The notes beneath the pieces were generated by a model. That model had not been told where the DNA came from, made no database searches, and saw only the letters and a program-made list of their open reading frames with translations. The translations under genes were made by a program, and so were the position numbers. Positions 8,871 to 16,220 of a stretch of 64,000 nucleotides of DNA are shown here, one piece after another. The number at the start of each line of letters is the position of its first letter. The stretch's first letter is position 1. Source of the stretch: Roseiarcus sp963809245. Its GTDB lineage: Bacteria; Pseudomonadota; Alphaproteobacteria; Rhizobiales; Beijerinckiaceae. Location: NCBI GenBank assembly GCA_963809245.1, contig CAWEIU010000009.1:496001-560000 (forward strand), in the 5' to 3' direction.

Positions 8871-8915
8871 CTACGAATTTGGGGGTCAGGAGTTCGAATC
8901 TCTTCGGGCGCGCCA
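8871..8915 (+). other. 3' fragment of tRNA-Arg(ACG): element attachment site
   Basis: The sequence matches the 3' half of a tRNA. There is an anticodon loop CTACGAA (anticodon ACG at 8873-8875), a T-arm AGGAG/TTCGAAT/CTCTT, the acceptor strand CGGGCGC, discriminator G, and encoded CCA at 8913-8915. Sequence to the left does not complete the anticodon stem, so this is not a whole gene. Integrases of this class use tRNA 3' ends and leave such a fragment at the distal end. The intact tRNA-Arg should lie left of the window. Confidence 0.8.
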
Positions 8916-9002
8916 TTTCCGACACCGCTGTGTACACGCGTACGAACACCGTCGCGCTCGCGTCAGCTGAAAACAGTTGGCCGCGCCCGCTGTCCGCGCG
9001 GC

Positions 9003-9762
9003 TCAGCTCTGAAGCGGACGCAGCACGGCTTCGAGCGCATGCAATCGCTCCAGACCTCCGGCGTCGCTCTTCTCGAAAGGCTCTTCGCACAGGGTGACCA
9101 GCGCGGCGCCGTCTTCGAGGCCCTCGACTTCGACGTCGGAGGGATATTTCGCGCGCGCGGCGAGGTTCGGCGGCAGATAGGTGACCCAGCCGATCCACGG
9201 TCTAAGAATTCGCTCGCCCGCGGCCCAGGTTGGGTCAGGGGTTTTGGGAAGATCGAGGATGTAAAAGGAAAGCATCGCGCACATCTCCGCGGGGCTCCAA
9301 ACTTCGCGCGCAAATTTCATTAGAGGCCTCAACTCGGAGGCGCGCCACGGCCGCCCGGTGGACGGACGCAGCTTCGAAAGCCGCATGAAGATGTTGTTCG
9401 GATAAACGGTGGCGCGCCGGCCGAAAGAGCCGATACTGCACATAGTATCGGCGTAGCTCGACGTGCGGAAATCATACGGGGGGAGGCCCCGCATGGCCTC
9501 CCCAGATATTGCTCCCGAGCTCAGGCCAAGGGCCAGCGCCCAGCTCCCGTTGACTGATATTATCGACCAAGAGCTGCGTTGCCTCGGCCTCGGTCAGGGG
9601 GACGGGAACGGCCTGCTCCTTGGTTATCGGCGACCCCAGCCAACTCTGATAGATAGGATCAAAATTCGGCAGACCGGTCACGAACTGAGAGAGCCGACGC
9701 GCGTCGTCGGCTTGGGAGGCGTCGCGCGGCTCCCACCAAAGGTTGAGTTCCAGCCTAGCCAT
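9003..9762 (-). pseudogene. Imm52-like immunity protein, second copy, frameshifted
   Basis: This paralogue of the immunity gene at 10266-11021 is split into two frames. The N-terminal 95 residues (MARLELNLWWEPRD...) run from 9762 to about 9475. The remainder, from LPPYDFRTSS to ALEAVLRPLQS, continues in another frame to 9003. Alignment with the intact copy shows one extra base in a G-run near 9475-9481. Apart from that the two proteins are very similar along their length. It follows a toxin C-terminal remnant by 13 bp, the same spacing as in the intact pair. If the indel is real it is an inactive orphan immunity gene. Confidence 0.65.
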
Positions 9763-9775
9763 TAGAGAGCTCCGC

Positions 9776-9940
9776 TCAGTTCGGATCGAAAACGACCGAC
9801 AGGTTTCCAGGGGACAGCCGCTTCACAATCTGGCTCAGTCCGCGATAGCCCTTCAGGGTTTGCGCGTGCCAGACGACGAGGCGGCCCGTCGCAAGGGCGG
9901 CGTCTGATTGTCTTTGCATCTGAAATCTTGGATTATTGCC
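9776..9940 (-). pseudogene. C-terminal remnant of a Tox-REase-5 toxin
   Basis: About 53 residues (NNPRFQMQRQSDAALATG ... SVVFDPN) align with the last 52 residues of the toxin at 11035-12393, including the block GRLVVWHAQT.KGYRGL. Everything upstream of about 9940 is unrelated, and within 25 bp the sequence enters the dispersed hairpin repeat. The remnant lacks the catalytic Glu-x-Lys region, so it cannot be a nuclease. It looks like one end of a duplicated toxin-immunity cassette truncated next to the repeat. Confidence 0.65.
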
Positions 9941-9960
9941 TGCCGAAAATCCTGGGGGGC

Positions 9961-10053
9961 TGAGACCAGGGCTTCGTTGCGACCCGCAAGCAACTTCAAT
10001 GACATAGGTGTTCGCAGTTTTGTCCTGAGTGGCGCGCGCCATTTCCGACACCA
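9961..10053 (+). repeat. Dispersed hairpin repeat, copy A (left arm plus loop)
   Basis: Positions 9961-10037 match 12608-12685 with about two mismatches in 77 bp. They include the core GTTCGCAGTTTTGTCCTGAG and then GGCGCGC. The segment after the core (CCATTTCCGACACC) also follows the tRNA-Arg fragment at 8913. GAGTGG here can pair with CCACTC at about 10050-10055. Confidence 0.7.
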
Positions 10054-10265
10054 CTCTGTATACATGTGCGTACACCATCGCGTTCTGGTCGAGTCAAATC
10101 AGCCGTCGCATTACAATCACTGCATTGTCCGGAACGAAGACTCCCGTTTCGTTTCAAGGAAGTTGACGTCGGCCTGTCATCCAGCTGCCTGCGGCCCGAT
10201 CGCACGCGCGAGGCTGTGGGTGTGGGCATTGCTCCGCCGCACCACCTCCGCCGCGTGAGCCGCGC

Positions 10266-11021
10266 TCAGCTTTGAAGCGGGCGCAGCGCGGCCTCAAGCG
10301 CGTGCAGGCGCGCGAGGCCTTCCGCGTCCGTCTTCCCGAAAGGCTCCTCGCACAAGGTGACCAGCGCGGCGCCGTCTTCGAGCGCTTCGATTTCGACGTC
10401 GGCGGGATATTTCGCCCGCGCTGCGAGGTTCGGCGGCAGGTAGGTGATCCAACCGATCCGGGGGCGCAGAATTCGCTCGCCCGCCGCCCAGGTCGGATCG
10501 GGGATCTTGGGGAGATGGAGGCTGTAGAAAGAAAACATCGCGCACATTTCCGCGGGATTCCAAACCTCGCGCGCGAATTTCATCAATGGCCGAAGTTCGG
10601 ACGCGCGCCACGGTCGCCCGACGGACGGACGCAACTGGGAAAGCTGCATGTCGACGCGGTTTCGATTGATCGCAGGCGAGCCGAAGCGACCGACATAGCA
10701 CCGGGTGCTGGCGGTGCTCGACTTGCGGAAATCATAGGGCGGCGATCCCGCATGGCCGCCCCAGATATTGCTGCCCAGCTCCGGCCAAGGAGCTTTGCCG
10801 ATTTCGTATCGAGTCATGTTGTCGATCAAAAGCTGCTGCGCCTCGACCTCGCTCAAGGGGACGGGAACTGTGACCTTCTTGGCTTTCGGCGAATTCAGCC
10901 AACTCCGATAGATCGGGTCGAAGTCCGGCAGTCCGCTGACAAAGCGAGCAAGCCGACGCGCATCGTCGGCTTGCGACGGGTCGCGCAACTCCCACCAAAG
11001 GTTGAGTTCCAAACCGATCAT
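10266..11021 (-). CDS. Imm52-like immunity protein
   Basis: A 251-residue protein, MIGLELNLWWELRDPSQAD onward. It starts 14 bp after the stop of the Tox-REase-5 toxin, the usual toxin-then-immunity order. It is soluble (no signal peptide or membrane span) and rich in Trp and Pro, with conserved-looking blocks FDPIYRSWL, WPELGSNIWGGHAG and GRPWRASELRPLMKFAREVW. From memory, Imm52 proteins are the partners of Tox-REase-5 toxins, and this fits in size and context. It should bind and neutralise the toxin nuclease in the cytoplasm of the producer. The long frame continuing upstream to 11588 is a shadow of the toxin gene; the ATG at 11021 is the sensible start. Confidence 0.7.
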   Translation of the reverse strand: MIGLELNLWWELRDPSQADDARRLARFVSGLPDFDPIYRSWLNSPKAKKVTVPVPLSEVEAQQLLIDNMTRYEIGKAPWPELGSNIWGGHAGSPPYDFRKSSTASTRCYVGRFGSPAINRNRVDMQLSQLRPSVGRPWRASELRPLMKFAREVWNPAEMCAMFSFYSLHLPKIPDPTWAAGERILRPRIGWITYLPPNLAARAKYPADVEIEALEDGAALVTLCEEPFGKTDAEGLARLHALEAALRPLQS

Positions 11022-11034
11022 CGAAGGCCTCCGC

Positions 11035-12393
11035 TCAGTCGGGATCGAAAACGATCGACAGGTTTCCAAACGGCAGGCTACCCGCGATCTTCGCCAATCC
11101 CCGATAGCCCTTCTCGGTTTGCGCGTGCCAGACGACCAAGCGGCCGGCGGCGAGCGTTGCTTTCGCTTGCCTTTCCATCTGAATGGCGGGGTTCTTTTGC
11201 GGGTCAATCCAAGAGTACAATTTATCGTCGTCATCAAACATGAAGTCGATGTCCGCCTTGGCTTCCAGCAAGTCTCCGGTCTCCGGATCGCAGCCGTCGA
11301 ACGTGACCGCGCCGAGCAGGATCGCCCACCCGTAGGGAAGCTTGCTGACGTATTCCTGATAGGCGATCGAATTCCGCGATTGGGTCGTCTTTGGCTCGGG
11401 CGCCGGATCGGGGCACAGCTTGGGCTGGCGTTCGTCGTCGGCCGGCGCGGCGGCCGGATCGCCATCGCCGTGACGCAAAGCCGCGGCGGCGCGGTCGAGG
11501 ACGTCGACCTCTGTGACCAACGTCTGCCGCTGATCGGGACCGCTGACCATCCTCGCGACGGCTTGGCCATTCTGATCATAGAAGACACCGTCCGGTCCTT
11601 GGCTCCCGACCGTCAGGGTTCGCCACTGACCGTCGATCAGGGCTTTGAAGGTCACCGAGGTTTCGTCGTGCGCCCAGCGGTAGCTCATGTCGGTACGACC
11701 GGGGACCGGGCCCTCGTCGACGATTGGGTTGTCGCTCGGCACGAAGATCGCGCCGAACAGGATCGTTGCGGCGGAGAAGCGGCCGGCCAATGTGGCGAGC
11801 CCTTCCAGCGCGGTCGTGGTCAAGTCACTGGCGAGCAGCGAGCCGACGCCCGCTGCCGGAGCCGGAGGAAGAAAGGCAAGCGCCGCGCCGCCGCGAGGTG
11901 AGACGCTTGGCGCGGCCCTCGCGTCGGTCTTCGGTTCGTCCGCCTCTGTCCCAGCCTTGGGCGCGAACCAACCGCGATTGGGAGGGGCGCCCGTTCTCGG
12001 GTGCTGCTCGTCCCAGTCGTCGTCCTTCAGTAGCCCGCAGGCGACGAGGTCGTGGGCGAGGCGGCGTTTCTGCAACGCGCCGTGTTGGAAACCCGCCGAC
12101 GCGGGAGGATCGGGAAGGCGCAGCAGCAATGCCGCGATCTGCGCGCGGGCAAGTTCCCCCTTGCCGAGCGCGGCTGCGACCACGTCGACGCCCCCACGCA
12201 TCCGGCCGATGTCGAGCGGGAAACCATAATGCCTCGATAGTTCGAAGTTGAGATCGCGTTCATCGCGCCGGATCCAACCGCCCTTCGCGTCACGCGCCAG
12301 CAGCGCAATGTCGCCGACCCGCAAGCCGCCGGCGTCGCAGTCAATTCGTCCAGGGCGGAGCCGGAAATGGCGCGCGAAGGATAGATCGTCCAT
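11035..12393 (-). CDS. Polymorphic toxin with C-terminal Tox-REase-5 nuclease domain
   Basis: A 452-residue protein. Residues 1-150 form an N-terminal module ending in the phrase DWDEQHPRTGAPPNRGWF. Residues about 155-215 are Ala-rich and hydrophobic (GVGSLLASDLTTTALEGLA). The C-terminal 120 residues carry a restriction-endonuclease-fold toxin with CDPETGDLLEAKADIDFMFD (Glu-x-Lys near 374-376) and WHAQTEKGYRGL, as in Tox-REase-5. No signal peptide is visible and there is no secretion marker such as PAAR, VgrG or RHS repeats, so the export route is unknown. The immunity gene follows directly. It probably acts as a DNase in competing cells. Confidence 0.75.
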   Translation of the reverse strand: MDDLSFARHFRLRPGRIDCDAGGLRVGDIALLARDAKGGWIRRDERDLNFELSRHYGFPLDIGRMRGGVDVVAAALGKGELARAQIAALLLRLPDPPASAGFQHGALQKRRLAHDLVACGLLKDDDWDEQHPRTGAPPNRGWFAPKAGTEADEPKTDARAAPSVSPRGGAALAFLPPAPAAGVGSLLASDLTTTALEGLATLAGRFSAATILFGAIFVPSDNPIVDEGPVPGRTDMSYRWAHDETSVTFKALIDGQWRTLTVGSQGPDGVFYDQNGQAVARMVSGPDQRQTLVTEVDVLDRAAAALRHGDGDPAAAPADDERQPKLCPDPAPEPKTTQSRNSIAYQEYVSKLPYGWAILLGAVTFDGCDPETGDLLEAKADIDFMFDDDDKLYSWIDPQKNPAIQMERQAKATLAAGRLVVWHAQTEKGYRGLAKIAGSLPFGNLSIVFDPD

Positions 12394-12580
12394 CTGGCGG
12401 CTCTCATGGATTTCGGGAAATCAGGAGAACATACGACGAACGTTTTGGCAAGATTTTATCACGTTTCTCCCGTGTTTTTCGTCGTCGCGAGCCGGTGCCT
12501 CCACTGGGGGGACGAGTGGCGCCCGCCAAACTCGCCGGAAGACCCGCGTGCCCACCATCCGGACAAAGGCTACGGCCCGT

Positions 12581-13174
12581 TCAGAAGCGTCCGTCAGCCT
12601 GGCGGGATGAGACCAGGGCTTCGTTGTGACCCGCAAGCAATTTCAATGACATAGGTGTTCGCAGTTTTGTCCTGAGTGGCGCGCCAATGTTTCTCTTTGA
12701 AAACATCGGGCTTATCGCCTTCGCCTCTCGCGTGGGGTCACTCGGCGTTTTCGATTGCGGACCCATTGCGCACCCGCTGAGCCAAGCGGGTTTGTGAAGT
12801 CCCTGCGCGGGGGCCTCAGCGCGTCCGACCGCGCATGAGTGATCCGATTTCGGGGGCGTGCTCTTGGTCCGTCGCGGTCGCAGGGGTGGCAATATCCATC
12901 CCCCCATCTGTGCCTGATCTTCCGGGGTCAGGGGGCTTCTTGGCAATGGAGGGACGATGCCTTCCTCTCCGTCGAAGAACGCAATCACCGCGGGCACATA
13001 TCGGCCACCCATGAGGGCGTTAATTCTGGGGAAGCGGCCGGACGCGATGTAAAATCGCACCCTCGCCGGCCACTCGGCCGCCCGCTCGCCCATGATCGCC
13101 GGCGCGAGTTCGCGGTCGGTGGCATAGAGTGGAAGTCGGTCAATTGGCAGCGGGAGGTGGCGGCGCGCTGTCAT
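12581..13174 (-). CDS. Hypothetical DNA-binding-like protein with repeat-derived C-terminus
   Basis: A 197-residue ORF. Residues 1-75 look like a small regulator of mobile elements: LPLPIDRLPLYATDRELAP, then ARVRFYIASGRFPRI and GGRYVPAVIAFFDG, arranged like a helix-turn-helix followed by a wing. The middle is Pro/Arg-rich. The last 30 residues (PLRTKLRTPMSLKLLAGHN) are translated from the dispersed hairpin repeat and also appear as translated sequence at other repeat copies, so the native C-terminus has been replaced. Excisionase-like is the best guess, held weakly. Confidence 0.4.
   Translation of the reverse strand: MTARRHLPLPIDRLPLYATDRELAPAIMGERAAEWPARVRFYIASGRFPRINALMGGRYVPAVIAFFDGEEGIVPPLPRSPLTPEDQAQMGGWILPPLRPRRTKSTPPKSDHSCAVGRAEAPAQGLHKPAWLSGCAMGPQSKTPSDPTREAKAISPMFSKRNIGAPLRTKLRTPMSLKLLAGHNEALVSSRQADGRF
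12608..12685 (+). repeat. Dispersed hairpin repeat, copy B
   Basis: This 78-bp copy is nearly identical to 9961-10037 and ends at GGCGCGCC. It interrupts the 3' end of the leftward ORF at 12581-13174, supplying that ORF's last 30 or so codons. The right arm seen in copies C and D is absent. Confidence 0.7.
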
Positions 13175-13405
13175 GCCTGCCTCTGTCGTTGAGTGAGTCG
13201 GCGCCAGCTACATTATCGTCGTCGGGCACTTTCCAACGCGGCAGATCGGCAGACGGTCGACCTCTCCCCCCTTCTTTGCCAACGGCGGCTCAAGGCCGTG
13301 CCAGGTCAAAAACCGGCGTCGGCGCGTTCCCTCCACCTCTGCACTCCCGCCGTTCACCCAATTTTTTTATCTGACAGGAAATCATCCCGCCGCCCTTGCA
13401 GCTCT

Positions 13406-13463
13406 GTGGAGTGGGCCCCTCGGAGCGGCCTAATCCCTGTCCGCCCCGAGGGGCCCACTCCAC
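13406..13463. repeat. 23-bp inverted repeat, strong hairpin
   Basis: The left arm at 13406-13428 (GTGGAGTGGGCCCCTCGGAG then CGG) pairs with 13441-13463, with one G-T type mismatch in 23 positions and a 12-base loop. No T-run follows on either strand, so it is not a typical rho-independent terminator. It lies in a gene-poor stretch 32 bp from hairpin repeat copy C. Confidence 0.7.
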
Positions 13464-13494
13464 TAGGGGGTCAAAATTGCACGCCGGAACACAG

Positions 13495-13556
13495 GTTCGC
13501 AGTTTTATCCTGAGTGGCGCGCCGTTTCCGACACCATTCGGAGCAAAACTGCGAAC
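13495..13556. repeat. Dispersed hairpin repeat, copy C (full length)
   Basis: A 62-bp imperfect palindrome bounded by GTTCGCAGTTTT and AAAACTGCGAAC. The inner stem is GAGTGG/CCATTC. It has the same outer arms and length as copy D (58518-58578), 45 kb away. Confidence 0.75.
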
Positions 13557-14002
13557 TCAAGTCGCGGAACCTACCTCTGCTCATCGCCGCGAAACGGTCA
13601 TCGCTCGCGGTATGATGGAACGGCGCAGAAGTGGAGAAGCACACCTTTCGAGTGCGTGCCGACGGCTGCTTCGCGCCCAAGGTCGCTGCTGAGGGAGGCC
13701 GGCGCAGCTTCTTCAAACCGGACGTATGATTGAGGGGCGCCTATCGCCTTGGCTCGAACTTTGGCGGCCGACCTGCGATGGACCAAAGTTCGCTATTCGC
13801 TCTCGATCGACGCGCCGCCAGCGCCGTGAGGCCATAGGGCGGCGCGACATTGGCGAACTGACCTACTGAGAGACCGCCGCCAGCTACAACATCTGCGGAT
13901 CTGCTTTCCCACGCTTACAAGTATTGCCTTCCCGTAGCGCAGCCTGAGCCGAGCCATTGCCCGTCGGGCAGGCGTAGGTTTGAAGCAGATCAACCCATCC
14001 GC
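13557..14002. other. Gene-free stretch left of tetR
   Basis: No ORF here has recognisable protein character or a convincing ribosome binding site. Short frames at 13598-13786 and 13793-13993 look like noise. The stretch separates the toxin/repeat island from the efflux locus. Confidence 0.4.
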
Positions 14003-14692
14003 TCAACGGGGGTCCACACGGCGGCAAGCGTCGAGAAAGAACGCCACCCTTTGTGAGACATGGTGGCCGGTCTCGGCATGCAGCGTTTCGAGGGGCTCCC
14101 CCAACAAGGCGCGCAGCAGTTGAGGCAAAAGGATCAAGTCCACGAAACATCTGGCGGTCATGGTGAGGCGGTCCGGCCTGAAAGCCGGCCATGCCTCGGC
14201 CTGGGATTTCGCCGCCTCGCCGAGAAGCCGCCCCATGCTCTCGGCGCCCCGCTCGCGCATCGAGCGGATGACGAACACTGCAAGGTCCGGAAAGCGGCGG
14301 GCTTCGCTTATCGCCAAGCGGAGCAAGCCGATCCACTCGCCTGTCAGAGCCTCGCCGAGCACGGCCGCGCCGATGTTCACGAGGCGCTCCTCGATCGTGG
14401 CGCCGCCGGGTCTGTCGTCCTCGAGCCGGCTCAGCCTGGCGAAGACGTAACGCGTCACCGCGGCCGCAAAGAGCGCCTCCTTGTTGGGAAATCGCGCGTA
14501 GATCGTCGGCTTCCCCGAACGCGCGGCCTCAGCGATCTCTTCAATGCTCGCTGCCTCGAAGCCACGATTGAGAAACACCTCTCGGGCCGCCTGAAGGATG
14601 CGTTCCTCGACTTCCCCCGCGCGTTCCGCCGGGGGGCGGCCGGTCCTCACGGCCCCGCGCCGTGCGGAATTCTGTCTTCGCGTTCCTGACAC
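14003..14692 (-). CDS. TetR-family transcriptional repressor
   Basis: A 229-residue protein from a GTG at 14692, with AAAAGGA 10 bases upstream. The frame stays open to 14884, but that extension would run through both palindromic operators and lacks family similarity. The N-terminal DNA-binding region reads ILQAAREVFLNRGFEAASI, IAEAARSGKPTIYARF and NKEALF, a clear TetR helix-turn-helix. The C-terminal half (GLLRLAISEARRFPDLAV...) is the AefR/TetR_C-type ligand domain. It is divergent from the EmrAB-like pair and probably represses that pair and itself. Confidence 0.85.
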   Translation of the reverse strand: MSGTRRQNSARRGAVRTGRPPAERAGEVEERILQAAREVFLNRGFEAASIEEIAEAARSGKPTIYARFPNKEALFAAAVTRYVFARLSRLEDDRPGGATIEERLVNIGAAVLGEALTGEWIGLLRLAISEARRFPDLAVFVIRSMRERGAESMGRLLGEAAKSQAEAWPAFRPDRLTMTARCFVDLILLPQLLRALLGEPLETLHAETGHHVSQRVAFFLDACRRVDPR

Positions 14693-14791
14693 GCTTCGCT
14701 GGTCCTTTTCCGCTAAGCCGCGAACCTCGCGCCCGACCGCCACGCCTCGCGGCCCATTACCCTTAGGCCTCCCGCCGTCCCTTGTAAAGTG

Positions 14792-14808
14792 AACGATACC
14801 GTGTCGTT
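14792..14808. promoter_or_regulatory. TetR operator 1
   Basis: AACGATACCGTGTCGTT is a 17-bp near-perfect palindrome centred on 14800. It resembles the second site 53 bp away and lies between divergent tetR and emrA. Confidence 0.75.
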
Positions 14809-14844
14809 TTATTCTTGCGCGCGCCGAAGCATGCGCTACAATGA

Positions 14845-14861
14845 AACGATACCGTATCGTT
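14845..14861. promoter_or_regulatory. TetR operator 2
   Basis: AACGATACCGTATCGTT is a perfect palindrome (8-bp arms around one base) centred on 14853, 40 bp before the emrA ATG. Centre-to-centre distance to operator 1 is 53 bp, about five helical turns, so two dimers would bind the same DNA face. Confidence 0.8.
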
Positions 14862-14900
14862 CCGTTGTAGGCAGCCATCTTCAAAACCGGGAGTCACACC

Positions 14901-16220
14901 ATGCTAAGGGCTAATGATCAGGACTGGACCGAGGAAGCGCGCGAAGACACTGCAGGCCCGCGATCCGCTTCGACCCCGGCCGGCGGTTCGGCCGCCAACG
15001 TTCTCTCGCGTGGGCAGGCTCGCGACGAGCCGATGGCGCTAGCGCCATCAAGGAACGAGCGCCCGACCGTCGAACGAGAGGCCGGGAAGGAAGACGAGGC
15101 GCCTCGGGACGCAGCCGATGCGAGTGGCGCCGAGTACACCAAGCGCCGTCGGCGGCGGGGCCCGATCGTGTTGGGTTCGATGCTCTTTGCGCTCGCGGCG
15201 GGCGGCGGCTTTCTCTACTGGAATGACGCGCAGCATTTCGAATCGACCGACGACGCCTTCATCGCGGCGCGCCAATTCGCCATTGCGCCCAAGGTTTCCG
15301 GCTACCTAACGGATGTGTCGGTCACCGACAATCAGCATGTCGCCGCCGGCGGCGTGATCGCTCGCATCGATGATCGCGATTACCGCACCGCGCTCGCGCA
15401 AGCGAACGCGCAAGTCGCCGCCGCGCAGGCCAGCATCGAGAACATCGACGCGCAACTGGGTGTGCAGCAGGCTCAGGTCCGCGCCAGCCAAGCTCAAGTC
15501 GAGCAGGTGCAGGCGGCGCTCCTCTTCGCCCAGCAGCAGGCGGCGCGCTACGAAGATCTCGCCAAGAGTGGCTCGGGCACAGTCCAGAACGCCCAGCAGT
15601 ACAGCTCGCAGTTGCTTCAGCAGCAGGCTGGCCTCAAGAGCGCACAAGCGACCCTGAACGTCGCGCAGCGTCAAATCGACGCTCTCAATGCGCAGCGCGC
15701 CACTGCGACAGCGAGCCTGGCGCAAGCGGTCGCGCAGCGCGACCAGGCGCAATTGAATCTCTCCTACACGACTGTCACCACCGCTCAGGCGGGGCGTGTC
15801 GTCAACCTCACGGCGGCGGCGGGCGAATTTGCGCAGGCAGGCACAAACCTCGCGATGTTCGTTCCGGACGACATCTGGGTCACGGCTAATTTCAAAGAGA
15901 CTCAGCTCGACGCCATGCGACCGGGACAGCCCGCAACCGTGCGCATCGACGCCTACCCCGAACGCGCCCTCCGCGGCCATGTGGCCAGCGTTCAGCCGGG
16001 GTCCGGGACAGCGTTCTCGCTGCTCCCGGCGGAAAACGCGACCGGCAACTACGTCAAGGTCATCCAGCGCGTCCCGGTGAAGATCATCCTCGACAACCCG
16101 CCGGTCGATGTCGCTCTCGGACCCGGCATGTCGGTGACCCCGAGCGTCCGGACCGACCCCGAGCCCTCGCTGTACGAACGCCTGACTTCATCGATCGACC
16201 GTTGGTGGAGGCGCGCATGA
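14901..16220 (+). CDS. emrA: HlyD/EmrA-type membrane fusion protein
   Basis: A 439-residue periplasmic adaptor of an MFS tripartite pump. It has a long charged N-terminus of about 85 residues, one membrane anchor at about 87-107 (GPIVLGSMLFALAAGGGF), a biotinyl/lipoyl-like half at 120-165, a long Gln/Ala-rich coiled-coil hairpin (about 165-290), and a second beta-barrel half containing PDDIWVTANFKETQL, typical of EmrA. It overlaps emrB by four bases (ATGA). The N-terminal extension is longer than usual, and an internal start is possible though no better ribosome binding site was seen. Confidence 0.88.
   Translation: MLRANDQDWTEEAREDTAGPRSASTPAGGSAANVLSRGQARDEPMALAPSRNERPTVEREAGKEDEAPRDAADASGAEYTKRRRRRGPIVLGSMLFALAAGGGFLYWNDAQHFESTDDAFIAARQFAIAPKVSGYLTDVSVTDNQHVAAGGVIARIDDRDYRTALAQANAQVAAAQASIENIDAQLGVQQAQVRASQAQVEQVQAALLFAQQQAARYEDLAKSGSGTVQNAQQYSSQLLQQQAGLKSAQATLNVAQRQIDALNAQRATATASLAQAVAQRDQAQLNLSYTTVTTAQAGRVVNLTAAAGEFAQAGTNLAMFVPDDIWVTANFKETQLDAMRPGQPATVRIDAYPERALRGHVASVQPGSGTAFSLLPAENATGNYVKVIQRVPVKIILDNPPVDVALGPGMSVTPSVRTDPEPSLYERLTSSIDRWWRRA

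Noticed and set aside
8871..8915. Complete tRNA gene
   Set aside because: Only the anticodon loop to CCA is present. The upstream sequence cannot form the acceptor, D-arm or anticodon 5' strand.
10266..11588. 440-residue version of the immunity protein
   Set aside because: The first 189 residues are a shadow of the toxin gene. The ATG at 11021 gives the conserved protein and correct spacing.
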